From JBBROS01 sp965260935 (lineage in GTDB: Bacteria > Pseudomonadota > Alphaproteobacteria > Acetobacterales > Acetobacteraceae): 64,000 nucleotides of DNA. The DNA is taken from the NCBI GenBank assembly GCA_965260935.1, contig OZ253374.1:1922001-1986000 (forward strand), given 5' to 3'. A program made the translations under genes and the position numbers. A model generated the notes under the pieces. It was given only the letters and a program-made list of their open reading frames with translations. It made no database searches and had not been told where the DNA came from. Of the stretch, positions 8,827 to 17,070 are shown piece by piece; the stretch's first letter is position 1, and every line of letters begins with the position of its first letter.

Positions 8827-9722
8827 GTCTGCCGGCCGGGCGCGTAACGGCGGATCATTGCGGCGCAGAACTCGGCGAACTCCTCCGGCTGCTTGGGCAC
8901 CGACGTATGGTGCGCCCATTGCCCCTTATGCTCCGGCGTGAAGCAGAACGTCGCCGTGACGCGGAACGGCTCCAGCGCGCGCATCTGCCGGTCGAACCAA
9001 GCCTCCGCGTCAGGGCGGAACCAGTCGGCCCAGCTCAGCCCGGTGCGAAGGTCGGTCACGCCGAGGTCCTGCAATTTACGCACTGCATCGTCGAGCCGGT
9101 GGTCCTCGAAGTGGAACCATTGGCAGATGCCGAGCTCGGGCGCGAACTCGTGGAAGATGCCGGCGGCGCGCTTGGCCCGCCCGTGCTCGTCGAACAGGCC
9201 CATGTGGAAGTGCCGGTAGTAGCTGCTGCCCTCCGCTTCCCGGTGCCGGGTGGTCGCGGGCCAGGCGGCGGGCAAATCATATAGGCTATACCAATGGATG
9301 CGCGGCGCCTGCCCATGCAGCAGCTCGGCAGTGCGGCGAAGCCCCCATTCCTGCACCTCTTCGGCCCCGAACGTCGAGATGCCGACCTCGCTGATCCAGA
9401 CCGGCAGCGTGGTCACCGTCCGGATGCTGTCCAGCTTGGCGGGCCACTCCTCCAGCATCCAGTGGTTCCAATCGAGCGGGAACCCGTGCACGGCCACCGC
9501 GTCGAGCGCGTCCAGCGTGCCCTGGGCCTGCAGCGACCGGATGAAATCGGGATCGATCGGGCTGATGCCGCCCAGCACGCGTGGCAGGCCCGGCGCTTCC
9601 GCGGCGATGGCCTCGCCCGCGAGCCGGGCCATGCGGGCGAAGGCGGACCAGCCCGGGTCGTTCTCGAAATCCCAATGCGACTTGTTGTTGGGCTCGTTCC
9701 AGATCATCGCCGCTTCGATCAT
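8814..9722 (-). CDS. Glycoside hydrolase, TIM barrel in apparently permuted order
   Basis: 302 residues. ATG 9722 overlaps the methyltransferase stop (ATGA). Residues 6-12 read MIWNEPN, the strand-4 acid/base Glu motif of clan A glycosidases (GH39/GH5 type), with Glu at 10. VAVHGFP follows at about 76-82, and WISEVG near 109 carries the probable nucleophile Glu112. Features usually N-terminal to WNEPN come after these: GICQWFHFE (198-206), TDLRTGLSWAD (223-233), VTATFCFTPEH (255-265) and a FAEFCAAMIRRYAP helix at the very end. The chain thus looks like strands 4-8 followed by 1-3. Both catalytic Glu are present, so it may be active. Reading upstream in frame adds no missing strands. Confidence 0.75.
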   Translation of the reverse strand: MIEAAMIWNEPNNKSHWDFENDPGWSAFARMARLAGEAIAAEAPGLPRVLGGISPIDPDFIRSLQAQGTLDALDAVAVHGFPLDWNHWMLEEWPAKLDSIRTVTTLPVWISEVGISTFGAEEVQEWGLRRTAELLHGQAPRIHWYSLYDLPAAWPATTRHREAEGSSYYRHFHMGLFDEHGRAKRAAGIFHEFAPELGICQWFHFEDHRLDDAVRKLQDLGVTDLRTGLSWADWFRPDAEAWFDRQMRALEPFRVTATFCFTPEHKGQWAHHTSVPKQPEEFAEFCAAMIRRYAPGRQTCAA

Positions 9723-10483
9723 GGGTTTTGCCCCGTCGCCGGATAAACCGCGCCGTAGCGCCGGTCGGGCAGTTCGGCACGGCGGCAGACGAACACCTCC
9801 TCCTCCGGGTTGCTCTCGATGGTGAACCCGGCGGCGCGCAGCATCGCGGCGGAACAGGCCCGGTTGGGCGCCCACCAATTGGTGTTGTCGTGCGAGTAGC
9901 TGCGCTCGATGAAGTGCAGCTTCGGATAGCCCGGCTCATCGAAGTGCGCCGTCTCGGAAAACGGGTAGTCGTCCGCCACCGCCGCGAGCATGGGCGAGCC
10001 GCGCTGCATCGATTGGAACACGAGACGGTCGCGGGCGACATGCTCGTGGATCAGGTCGAGCGCCAGCATCGGATGGCGCAGGTGGTACAGCACGCCGATG
10101 AAGAACACGATGTCGAACCGCTCGCCGATGGCGCCCACGTCGTACACGCTCAACTGGCGGAACTCGATGTCGAGGCCCTCGACCTCGGCCGCGAACCGGG
10201 CTTGGGCCAGGTAGTCGGCGTCGAAGTCGATGCCGACCACGCGCGCCGCCCCGCGTCGCTTCATCTCCATGCTGTAGAACCCGGCGTTGCAGCCGATGTC
10301 CAGCACGGACTGGCCAGTCAGGTCGGCGGGAAGGCTGTCGCGGAAGCTGCGCCACTTGACTTGCGGGAAGTCGCCGAGGAAGTGGTCCGGCGCGGTTTGG
10401 ACGCCGCGCAGATCCATGTTGTGGAACCACGGTCCGAGCGCCCGCACCCGCTCCGCGATCTCCGCCTCGGTCCACTCTCTCAC
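9719..10483 (-). CDS. CmoB-like SAM-dependent methyltransferase
   Basis: 254 residues, GTG 10483 overlapping the stop of the nucleotidyltransferase gene (GTGA). The N-terminal GPWFHNM and FPQVKWRSF followed by motif I SVLDIGCNAGFYS and then FFIGVLYHLRHPM match the CmoB/DUF1698 methyltransferase fold, here lacking the N-terminal helical extension of true CmoB. Given its place among sugar genes it probably methylates a sugar or glycan intermediate instead of tRNA (inference). The C-terminal part has many aromatic residues (THNWW-like NTNWWAPNRACS) that could line an acceptor pocket. Confidence 0.85.
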   Translation of the reverse strand: MREWTEAEIAERVRALGPWFHNMDLRGVQTAPDHFLGDFPQVKWRSFRDSLPADLTGQSVLDIGCNAGFYSMEMKRRGAARVVGIDFDADYLAQARFAAEVEGLDIEFRQLSVYDVGAIGERFDIVFFIGVLYHLRHPMLALDLIHEHVARDRLVFQSMQRGSPMLAAVADDYPFSETAHFDEPGYPKLHFIERSYSHDNTNWWAPNRACSAAMLRAAGFTIESNPEEEVFVCRRAELPDRRYGAVYPATGQNP

Positions 10484-11262
10484 GTCTTGATCCTTTCGTA
10501 GCGGCTGGCCGGAAACGGATGCGGCGCCGGGCTCGCCGCCTGCCCGCCCAGCAAGCGGATCGCCTCGCGGTAGCCGTTGAGCGTGCCGACATCGACGTAG
10601 CTCTCGCCGGCCTGGACGCCCCACGCCTCGCCGCCTTGCTGCAGGTAGGCGTTGACCAGCGTGCCGATGAACTCGTCCCGCCGCTCGCGCTCCAGCCAGA
10701 GCCGGTGCAGCGAGTGGAAGATGGTTCCGGGCAACTTGAATGCGCCCCAGATCCAGCGCGACCCGGCATCGGGCGATTTCACGTCGATTGTCCGCACCCG
10801 TCCCGCCTCGTCGAGCGCCACCGCGTCGAACAACTCCGGGCGGCCGACCGGGAACAGCAGGAACGACAGCCGGTCGTCCGGCAGGCCGCAGAGGGCGTCC
10901 GCGGGGAACCAGATGGTGTCGGGAAGGCCGACGATCACCGCCTCGCCGGGCGGGATCAGCGGCGCGGCCCGGAAAATCGCGTCGCATAGCCCGACAGCGC
11001 CGGCCTGGCAGACGTAGGCGATGCTCACGTCCCCGATCGAGCCGCCGTAATACTGCAGGATGTCGCTCTTCCACGGCGAGATGACGAAGCATATCTTGTC
11101 CGCGCCGGCCCGCGCCATCCGCTCGACCAGGTACTCGCTCACCGCCCGGGGCCGCTCCGTGCCGCCCGCGTCGAGGCGAGAGCCGACCGGGAGCAGTTCC
11201 TTGCTGAATGCCAGCGGCTGGATGCGCGTGCCGTTGCCGGCAGCGGGAATGATGCCCCACAT
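10480..11262 (-). CDS. Sugar-phosphate nucleotidyltransferase
   Basis: 260 residues from ATG 11262. The N-terminal signature IIPAAGNGTRIQPL followed by SKELLPVG is the nucleotide-binding loop of glucose-1-phosphate thymidylyl/uridylyltransferases, with VGLPDTIWFP as the metal-binding Asp region. It should make an NDP-sugar from NTP and a sugar-1-phosphate for the glycosyltransferases around it. At 260 residues it is shorter than RmlA, and the C-terminal part is divergent, so the sugar is not assignable. Three bases separate it from the upstream CgeB-like gene. Confidence 0.88.
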   Translation of the reverse strand: MWGIIPAAGNGTRIQPLAFSKELLPVGSRLDAGGTERPRAVSEYLVERMARAGADKICFVISPWKSDILQYYGGSIGDVSIAYVCQAGAVGLCDAIFRAAPLIPPGEAVIVGLPDTIWFPADALCGLPDDRLSFLLFPVGRPELFDAVALDEAGRVRTIDVKSPDAGSRWIWGAFKLPGTIFHSLHRLWLERERRDEFIGTLVNAYLQQGGEAWGVQAGESYVDVGTLNGYREAIRLLGGQAASPAPHPFPASRYERIKT

Positions 11263-11265
11263 GGT

Positions 11266-12348
11266 TCAGGCGAGTTCCCGGGTCGAGGCCGCCTCGAACG
11301 CCGCGACCATCTCGCGGGCGCGGTGCGCGGCGGTGTGCTGGTCGAGCGTGCGCTCCCTCGCGCGCCGGGCGATGCCGGCGAGGTCGCCGGGGGAGCGGCT
11401 CAGGGCCTCAAGCGCCTCTTCGGTCGTTTCGGCCACGAGGATTTCCGCGCCGGGCTGAAAGAAGGCGTCGAGGCCGGGCCAGGCGTCCGAAAGGATCGGC
11501 GCCCCGCAGGCTGCGGCCTCGAACAACCGCCCGCTCGGGCACCAGCCCATCCGGGCCATCGCCTCCCGCGTGACGTTCAGCGTGAGCTGCGACGACGAGT
11601 AGAACGCCGGATGCTCGGGCGGCGGCAGGTGGCGGACGAAGTAGGTGTTGTCCGTCCAGGGGAACGCGTTCGGATACTGCGCGCCGGCGATCACGAACCG
11701 GTCGTTCGGGCGAAGCCGGGCCGGCTCGACGAACAGGCGTTCCAGCGCCGCCTGCCGGTCCGCGGCGTAGGTTCCGATATAGGACAGCTTCGCCGCGTAA
11801 ACGTCTCGCGGCGGGGCTGGGTGATGCTGAGCGGGATCGACGGAGCCGTAGATCGGCGTCACGCGCCGGGCGCCGAGGCGGGTCCGCAGCGCATCGAGAG
11901 CCGGGCCGCCGGTGTAGCTCAGGGTGAGGTCGAAGCCGGCCAACCCGTCGGGGCCGAGGTAGTCGACCGCTTCGCCCGCGTCGAGCCGGGCAAGCGTGAC
12001 GGGCGTGTCCAGATCGTAGAAGCAACGGAGCGGGACGTTGGCGTCGTGCAGCAACCGGGCGGCGGGGAGCGCGTCCGGACAATAGGACGTGACCATCCCG
12101 ACATCGGCGGCGTCGAGGGCGCGGCGCATAACTGGCTCGGCCTCGCGCCAATCGCGATACAGCTCGAGCGTGCCGCCCTCCGGCAAGCGCTGGAGGTCGC
12201 GGGTCTGGGCGTAATACGGCACGTCGCGCTCGAAGAACGTCACCCGGTGCCCGTCGGCCAGCAGTGCCCGGATAAGGCCCCGCCAAAGCGCCGCATGGCC
12301 GTTGCCCCACGAGGACGACACCGACAGGCCGAAGATCGCGAGGTTCAT
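11266..12348 (-). CDS. CgeB-like glycosyltransferase (second tandem copy)
   Basis: 360 residues, ATG 12348 overlapping the stop of its paralogue. GT-B fold of the CgeB/DUF3880 type: the N-terminus has GLSVSSSWGNGHA, a core has FYDLDTPVTLARLDAGE and SYTGGPALD, and the C-terminal donor domain has RLFEAAACGAPILSD followed by FFQPGAEILVAET. The paralogue encoded immediately before it shares all of these motifs, so the pair arose by tandem duplication. CgeB was named from Bacillus spore-coat glycosylation; in Gram-negative bacteria such proteins sit in surface-glycan clusters. Confidence 0.85.
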   Translation of the reverse strand: MNLAIFGLSVSSSWGNGHAALWRGLIRALLADGHRVTFFERDVPYYAQTRDLQRLPEGGTLELYRDWREAEPVMRRALDAADVGMVTSYCPDALPAARLLHDANVPLRCFYDLDTPVTLARLDAGEAVDYLGPDGLAGFDLTLSYTGGPALDALRTRLGARRVTPIYGSVDPAQHHPAPPRDVYAAKLSYIGTYAADRQAALERLFVEPARLRPNDRFVIAGAQYPNAFPWTDNTYFVRHLPPPEHPAFYSSSQLTLNVTREAMARMGWCPSGRLFEAAACGAPILSDAWPGLDAFFQPGAEILVAETTEEALEALSRSPGDLAGIARRARERTLDQHTAAHRAREMVAAFEAASTRELA

Positions 12349-13436
12349 GCCGGGACCCGGACACGGTTGGAGGCGAGCTCGGCCACGTAGCCCTCAAGCG
12401 CCACGGCCCGGTGGTCTCCGGTATGGGCGGCCAGGACGCGGGCGCGGGCCGCCTCGCCGACCGACCGGCGGCGGGTTTCGGAGACGGTCCGCAACAGCCC
12501 GGCGACGTCCTCGCCCGACCGCGCGATCAGGATTTCGCGCCCGGGCTGGAACAGCTCGTCGAGGCCGGCCCACCAGTCGGAGATGATCGGCACGCCGCAG
12601 GCCGCAGCCTCGAACAAGCGCACGCTGGGGCTGTAGCCGCGGCGGATCATATCGGCGCGGGTAATGTTTAACGTGAAACGTTGGGCGCAATAGAACGCAC
12701 GGTGCTCCTGCGGCGGCAGGTGCTCGATGCGCTCGACGGTTTCCGGCCAGACGACCGATTGCGGGTATTGCGGCCCGGCGACGACGAACCGTCCCTCGCG
12801 CCACATCCCGGCCGGCTCGCACAGCATCGATTGCAGGGCAGGCTGCCGGTCCGGGCTGTAGGTGCCGAGATAGCCCAGGTCCCACCGCGGCGTCGCCGAC
12901 GGATCGGGCCGGTAGATGTCCGGGTCGGCGGCGCAGTAGAGCGGGCGGGCCGCGCGGGCGCCGAACGTGCTTTCCAGCTCGTCCAAGGTCGGCCCGCCGG
13001 TGAACGAGAGGTAAAGGTCATAGCGGGGCAGCAGGCCGGGATCGAGGTAGCCGCATTCGCCGGCCGACAAGGCTGCCAGCGTCACCGGCGTGTCGATGTC
13101 GTAGAACGCCGAGAGGCCGCGCGCCAGCCGTTGCACGATCCGGCCCACGGCGATGCCGTCAGGCACGTAGGAGCCGACGATGACCAGGTCCGCCCCGGCG
13201 ATGGCCGCGCCCCAACGGTGCTCCAGGTCAGCGACGTGCTCGTAAAGCCGGGTCTCGCCGTAGGGCGGCGCCGCCAAGTCGCGGTGGTCCGCGTACCAGG
13301 GCTTGTCGCGTTCGAGGAACAGCACCTCGTGGCCCCGGCGGACCAGGCCGCGCACGAGGCCGCGGTAGGTGGTGGCGTGGCCGTTGCCCCAGGAGGAGGT
13401 GATGGTCAGGCCCAAGATGACGATGCGCAAACTCAC
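12345..13436 (-). CDS. CgeB-like glycosyltransferase (first tandem copy)
   Basis: 363 residues. I place the start at GTG 13436, four bases after the TAG of the preceding gene, because LRIVILGLTITSSWGNGHA matches the paralogue's N-terminus; a longer frame to 13496 overlaps coding sequence. Shared motifs include FYDIDTPVTLAALSAGE, SFTGGPTLDELE, RLFEAAACGVPIISD and LFQPGREILIARS. Likely a cytoplasmic GT-B glycosyltransferase adding one residue of the operon's glycan. Having two copies suggests two similar linkages or acceptors. Confidence 0.85.
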   Translation of the reverse strand: MSLRIVILGLTITSSWGNGHATTYRGLVRGLVRRGHEVLFLERDKPWYADHRDLAAPPYGETRLYEHVADLEHRWGAAIAGADLVIVGSYVPDGIAVGRIVQRLARGLSAFYDIDTPVTLAALSAGECGYLDPGLLPRYDLYLSFTGGPTLDELESTFGARAARPLYCAADPDIYRPDPSATPRWDLGYLGTYSPDRQPALQSMLCEPAGMWREGRFVVAGPQYPQSVVWPETVERIEHLPPQEHRAFYCAQRFTLNITRADMIRRGYSPSVRLFEAAACGVPIISDWWAGLDELFQPGREILIARSGEDVAGLLRTVSETRRRSVGEAARARVLAAHTGDHRAVALEGYVAELASNRVRVPA

Positions 13437-13440
13437 GCAG

Positions 13441-14406
13441 CTACAAACCTTTCGTCGTGCCGAGAGTTGCATAAAGGTCATCCCGCAACCGGGCAACGGC
13501 CTGGCCCCAACGGCCGTCCTTCGATTGGCGATAGGTGCGGGCCGCCCGATACCACGGCGATCCCGAACCGGGGGCCAGGCCGCAGCCCCAGCGCCAATCC
13601 GGATCGTGCTTCAGCAGAACGAACGTCGGCCGCCCAAGAGCCGCCGCCAGGTGCGCGACCATGGTGTCCACGGTGACGACGGCTTCGAGCCCGGCTGTCA
13701 GGCAGGCAACCGAGCCGAGATCCATGCTGCCCCGCAGCGGGTCCAAGGCCCCGATCACGGACGCCTCGGCCGCGGCCGGGCCACGCTGCAAGCTTATGGC
13801 GCGCAGCCCAGAGATCGACGCGACCGGCAGCAAGGATTGCGCCGGGACGTTGCGCGCCTGGTCCCATGCGCCGGCGCGCCAGCAGAATCCGACCCGCCCG
13901 GCGACTCCGGGAAAGGGCGTCGCCGTCAGGTAAGGCGACGGGTCAGGCGCGAGGCGCAAGGCATGGCCCAGCTCCATGACTTCGATGTCGCACTCCGACG
14001 GCGGCAACGGCGCGTCCGGCTCGAACGGATGGATGTGGTCGATGCCCAGGCCGCGCAGCAGCGGCAGCAGCTCAGGCTGCGCTTCCAGCGTCACGTGCGA
14101 GGCCCGCTCGCGCAAGACAGGCAAGTAGCGTGCGAACTGGATCGTGTCCCCCAAGCCGTGATAGCAACGAACCAGCACCCGCCGGCCATCGGCTGGCTGG
14201 CCATCCCAAACCCAGCGCCGATGGTAGGGCCGCGCGGGGTCGTCCCGCGTCGCCCGGTCGCGGAGCGCCAGCACAGCGTCGTTGAGCGCCCAGGCGGCCG
14301 CGAAATCCCCGCGCTGCATGGCCTCCATCCAAAGCGCGCCGAGCCTCGGCGCCGGGTCCTCGCGATTCTTTGCGGTTTGGCGTTGAGCCGACTCTGGAAG
14401 GTCCAT
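13441..14406 (-). CDS. GT9/GT41-like glycosyltransferase, first gene of the glycan operon
   Basis: 321 residues from ATG 14406. After a short helical N-terminus it shows CYHGLGDTIQFARYLPVL (residues 81-98) and, near the C-terminus, CLTAGLEAVVTVDTMVAHLA and GRPTFVLLKHDPDWRW. This is the catalytic pattern of the ADP-heptose/O-GlcNAc-type transferases that often follow TPR repeats in alphaproteobacteria, but only about 70 residues precede the domain here, so the TPR array is absent or reduced. It is divergent from nhaA with 52 bases between starts, which must hold the operon's promoter. The ribosome-binding site is weak. Confidence 0.82.
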   Translation of the reverse strand: MDLPESAQRQTAKNREDPAPRLGALWMEAMQRGDFAAAWALNDAVLALRDRATRDDPARPYHRRWVWDGQPADGRRVLVRCYHGLGDTIQFARYLPVLRERASHVTLEAQPELLPLLRGLGIDHIHPFEPDAPLPPSECDIEVMELGHALRLAPDPSPYLTATPFPGVAGRVGFCWRAGAWDQARNVPAQSLLPVASISGLRAISLQRGPAAAEASVIGALDPLRGSMDLGSVACLTAGLEAVVTVDTMVAHLAAALGRPTFVLLKHDPDWRWGCGLAPGSGSPWYRAARTYRQSKDGRWGQAVARLRDDLYATLGTTKGL

Positions 14407-14458
14407 ACGTTGCCGCCCAACGCGCCGGGCCGGCCGAGCGTTGCACCCTGGAGCTTGC

Positions 14459-15658
14459 ATGCCGCTGAAACCGATCGTCGCCCGCCTGACCCCGATCGCC
14501 GACTTCCTGAAATCCGAGAAGGCCGGCGGCTTCATGCTCATCATGGCGGCCGTGTTCGCATTGGTCTGGGCCAATTCCGACGCCGGGGACGCCTACCAGG
14601 CGCTCCTGCATTGGACGCCCCTCGTTCCCGGCCTGTCGCTGTCGTTCGACTTATGGGTCAACGACGCGCTGATGGTGGTGTTCTTCCTGCTGGTCGGCCT
14701 GGAGCTGAAACGCGAGATCACCCGCGGCGAGCTGGCGTCCGTGCAGCGCCTGGCGGCGCCCGGCATCGCGGCGCTGGGCGGCATGGTCGTGCCGGCCTTG
14801 ATCTTCGTCGCGTTCAACTGGGGCGACAACAGCGCGCTCCGCGGCTGGGCCGTGCCGGTCGCGACCGACATCGCTTTCGCGCTGGCCGTGCTCGGCGTGC
14901 TCGGCGACCGCGTTCCGGTCACGCTCAAGGTGTTCCTGACGGCGCTCGCGATCATCGACGACCTGGGCGCGATCCTGGTGATCGCGTTGTTCTATGCGCA
15001 AGGTCTCGACATCGTGGCCCTTGGCCTGGCCGCCGTCGCCCTAGCGGTCCTGTATGGATTGAACCGGGCCGGCGTCCGCGCCCTCTGGCCCTACCTGCTG
15101 GGCGGCGTTGTTCTTTGGGCGCTGGTGTTCCACTCCGGCGTGCACGCGACCGTGGCCGGCGTGCTGCTGGCCTTCGTGGTCCCGATGGACGCCAAACCCG
15201 GCGAGCGGGAATCGCCCGCCATCCGGCTCGAACACAAGCTGGGGCGCTGGGTGGCCTACCTCGTCCTGCCGGTGTTCGGGCTGGCCAACGCCGGGCTGCG
15301 CTTCGACACGCTGCCGGAGGGCGCCTGGGCCGATCCCCTGGCAATCGGCACGGCGCTGGGCCTTCTGGTGGGCAAGCAGATCGGCGTGTTCGGCGCGGTG
15401 ATGGCGGCGGCCAAGCTGGGGATCGCCAAGCTGCCGGAAGGGGTCACCCGAATGCAGATCTACGGCGCCGCGATCCTGTGCGGCATCGGCTTCACCATGA
15501 GCCTGTTCATCGGCGACCTGGCCTTCCGCGGCTCGGTCCGTGGCGACGAGGTGAAGCTGTCGGTGTTCGTCGGCTCGTTGGCGGCGGCGCTCATCGGCTT
15601 GGCCGTGCTGTCGCTCGCCACGCCGAAACAAGTGCAGATCGAATCAGCGGCTGACTGA
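14459..15658 (+). CDS. nhaA: Na+/H+ antiporter NhaA
   Basis: 399 residues from ATG 14459, with GGAG seven bases upstream; a TTG at 14441 is also in frame. It has about twelve membrane spans and the paired-aspartate ion site IIDDLGAILVIALFY that defines NhaA, with GGMVVPALIFVAFNW and YGAAILCGIGFTMSLFIG also typical. It exchanges two protons for one sodium ion across the inner membrane for pH and salt control. The 3' end overlaps the convergent amidase gene by 15 bases. Confidence 0.97.
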   Translation: MPLKPIVARLTPIADFLKSEKAGGFMLIMAAVFALVWANSDAGDAYQALLHWTPLVPGLSLSFDLWVNDALMVVFFLLVGLELKREITRGELASVQRLAAPGIAALGGMVVPALIFVAFNWGDNSALRGWAVPVATDIAFALAVLGVLGDRVPVTLKVFLTALAIIDDLGAILVIALFYAQGLDIVALGLAAVALAVLYGLNRAGVRALWPYLLGGVVLWALVFHSGVHATVAGVLLAFVVPMDAKPGERESPAIRLEHKLGRWVAYLVLPVFGLANAGLRFDTLPEGAWADPLAIGTALGLLVGKQIGVFGAVMAAAKLGIAKLPEGVTRMQIYGAAILCGIGFTMSLFIGDLAFRGSVRGDEVKLSVFVGSLAAALIGLAVLSLATPKQVQIESAAD

Positions 15659-16903
15659 CACGCCCCGGCGCTCCAGGTCGAGCGCCACCCGCAACGCCAG
15701 GTCTTCCCGCCAAGGGGCGGCAATCACCTGCACGCCCACCGGCAACCCGGCCCGCGCCACCGGCACGGCGACGACCGGCAGCCCGATGAACGAGATCGGC
15801 TGCGTCAGGATGCCGAGCGACGCCCGCGTCGGCAGCGGTTGGCCGTTCAGCTCGATGCTCGCTTGCCCGATCAGCGGCGCCGGGCAGGGCGTCGCCGGGG
15901 CAAGCAGGACGTCGGCATCCTTGAACACGCGCAGGACCTGATCGCGATACCACCGGCGGAACCGCTGCGCGCGTACGTAGTAGGCGCCTGGCAGCATCGC
16001 GCCGGCGATCAGCCGGTCCCTCGTCGCCGGGTCGAAGTCCTGCGGGCGGGCGCGGAGCCGCTCAAGGTGGAGATTGGCGCCCTCGACGGCGGTGATCACG
16101 TAGGCCGCCGCCCGCGCCCGGCCCGCCTCGGGAAGCTCGGCCCGCCGCTCCGCGCCCAGCGCCTTGGCAACCAGCCCCACCGCCTCGCGCGCCTCAGGCC
16201 CGGCGTTCCGCTCGAAATAGCCGCCGAGTGTGGCGATGCGCAGCCCCTCGATCCCGCCATCTTCCACGATGTCCGGCGGGCGGGGCGAACACGCGGGGTC
16301 ATCCGCGTCCGGCCCTTGCATGGCGTTGTAGGCGGCAAGCAGCAGCCCGGCGGTGCGCGCCAGCGGCCCCACATGGTCCAGGCTGTTGACGAACGCGAAC
16401 GTCCCCGCCCGGCTCAGCCGCCCATAAGTCGGCTTCAGCCCGAACACGCCGCACAGGCTGGCAGGCACCCGGATCGAACCGTTGGTGTCCGAGCCGAGCG
16501 CGAGCGGAACCAGCCCGGCGCCGACCGCCGCCCCCGACCCGCTGCTGCTCCCCCCGGACATCCGCTCCGGGTCATGCGGGTTGCGGCAGTGGCCGTCATG
16601 GACGTTCTCGCCGGTGAAGTCGTAGGCGTACTCGCCCATGTTCAGCGCGCCCACCAGAACGGCGCCCGCGGCTTCGAGCCGCCGGACCACCGTTGCGTCT
16701 TGCGTCGCAGGCGGACGGTCCCGGTTGATCAGCGAGCCGCCGCGCGTCGGCAGCCCTTCGATGTCGAACAGGTTCTTGGCCGCGAACGCCGTCCCTGCAA
16801 GCGGGCCAGAGCCGGTACGGGCGGCGGCACGCTCGCGTAGAACCGCCGTAAAGGCATTAAGCGGGCTTGCCTCGATCCGGGCGAAAACCTCCTCCAGCGT
16901 CAC
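15644..16903 (-). CDS. AtzE-family amidase (amidase-signature enzyme)
   Basis: 419 residues, GTG 16903 overlapping the stop of the small upstream gene (GTGA). The Ser-Ser-Lys amidase signature is complete: Lys in AAKNLFDIEGLPT, Ser in SGGSSSGSGAAV, and the nucleophile Ser in GSDTNGSIRVPASLCG. Length and NSLDHVGPLART are typical of the AtzE group, whose founding member hydrolyses 1-carboxybiuret. AtzE needs a small partner, AtzG, and the preceding gene is just such a partner. The natural substrate here may be any small urea- or carboxyamide-type compound. Confidence 0.85.
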   Translation of the reverse strand: MTLEEVFARIEASPLNAFTAVLRERAAARTGSGPLAGTAFAAKNLFDIEGLPTRGGSLINRDRPPATQDATVVRRLEAAGAVLVGALNMGEYAYDFTGENVHDGHCRNPHDPERMSGGSSSGSGAAVGAGLVPLALGSDTNGSIRVPASLCGVFGLKPTYGRLSRAGTFAFVNSLDHVGPLARTAGLLLAAYNAMQGPDADDPACSPRPPDIVEDGGIEGLRIATLGGYFERNAGPEAREAVGLVAKALGAERRAELPEAGRARAAAYVITAVEGANLHLERLRARPQDFDPATRDRLIAGAMLPGAYYVRAQRFRRWYRDQVLRVFKDADVLLAPATPCPAPLIGQASIELNGQPLPTRASLGILTQPISFIGLPVVAVPVARAGLPVGVQVIAAPWREDLALRVALDLERRGVSVSR

Positions 16904-17070
16904 GCCCGGAACACCGGCGCGAGGTCGGCCTCGTCGTCGAGCGGGAAGGCCGCCACCTCGCGCGCGAGCCGCAGGCTGGCATCGAGGTTGAGCCGGATCG
17001 TGTCATGCCACTCCGGCCGCACCGGGATATCCAGCGCCGAGGCGAGCGCCTCAATATCCAAATCCCGCAT
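16900..17070 (-). CDS. AtzG-like small subunit (DUF4089)
   Basis: 56 residues, ATG 17070 to TGA 16900-16902. It starts MRDLDIEALASALDIPV and continues RPEWHDTIRLNLDAS with a LAREVAAFPLDDEADLAPVF end. This is the compact helical pattern of DUF4089/AtzG proteins, which resemble GatC and stabilise the AtzE amidase. Its stop overlaps the amidase start by four bases, and its start directly follows the stop of the upstream secreted-protein gene. The small size makes it easy to miss. Confidence 0.75.
   Translation of the reverse strand: MRDLDIEALASALDIPVRPEWHDTIRLNLDASLRLAREVAAFPLDDEADLAPVFRA

Noticed and set aside
13369..15654. Plus-strand frame of 761 codons
   Set aside because: It runs antisense to the glycosyltransferase gene and then in a wrong frame through nhaA; the translation is low-complexity.
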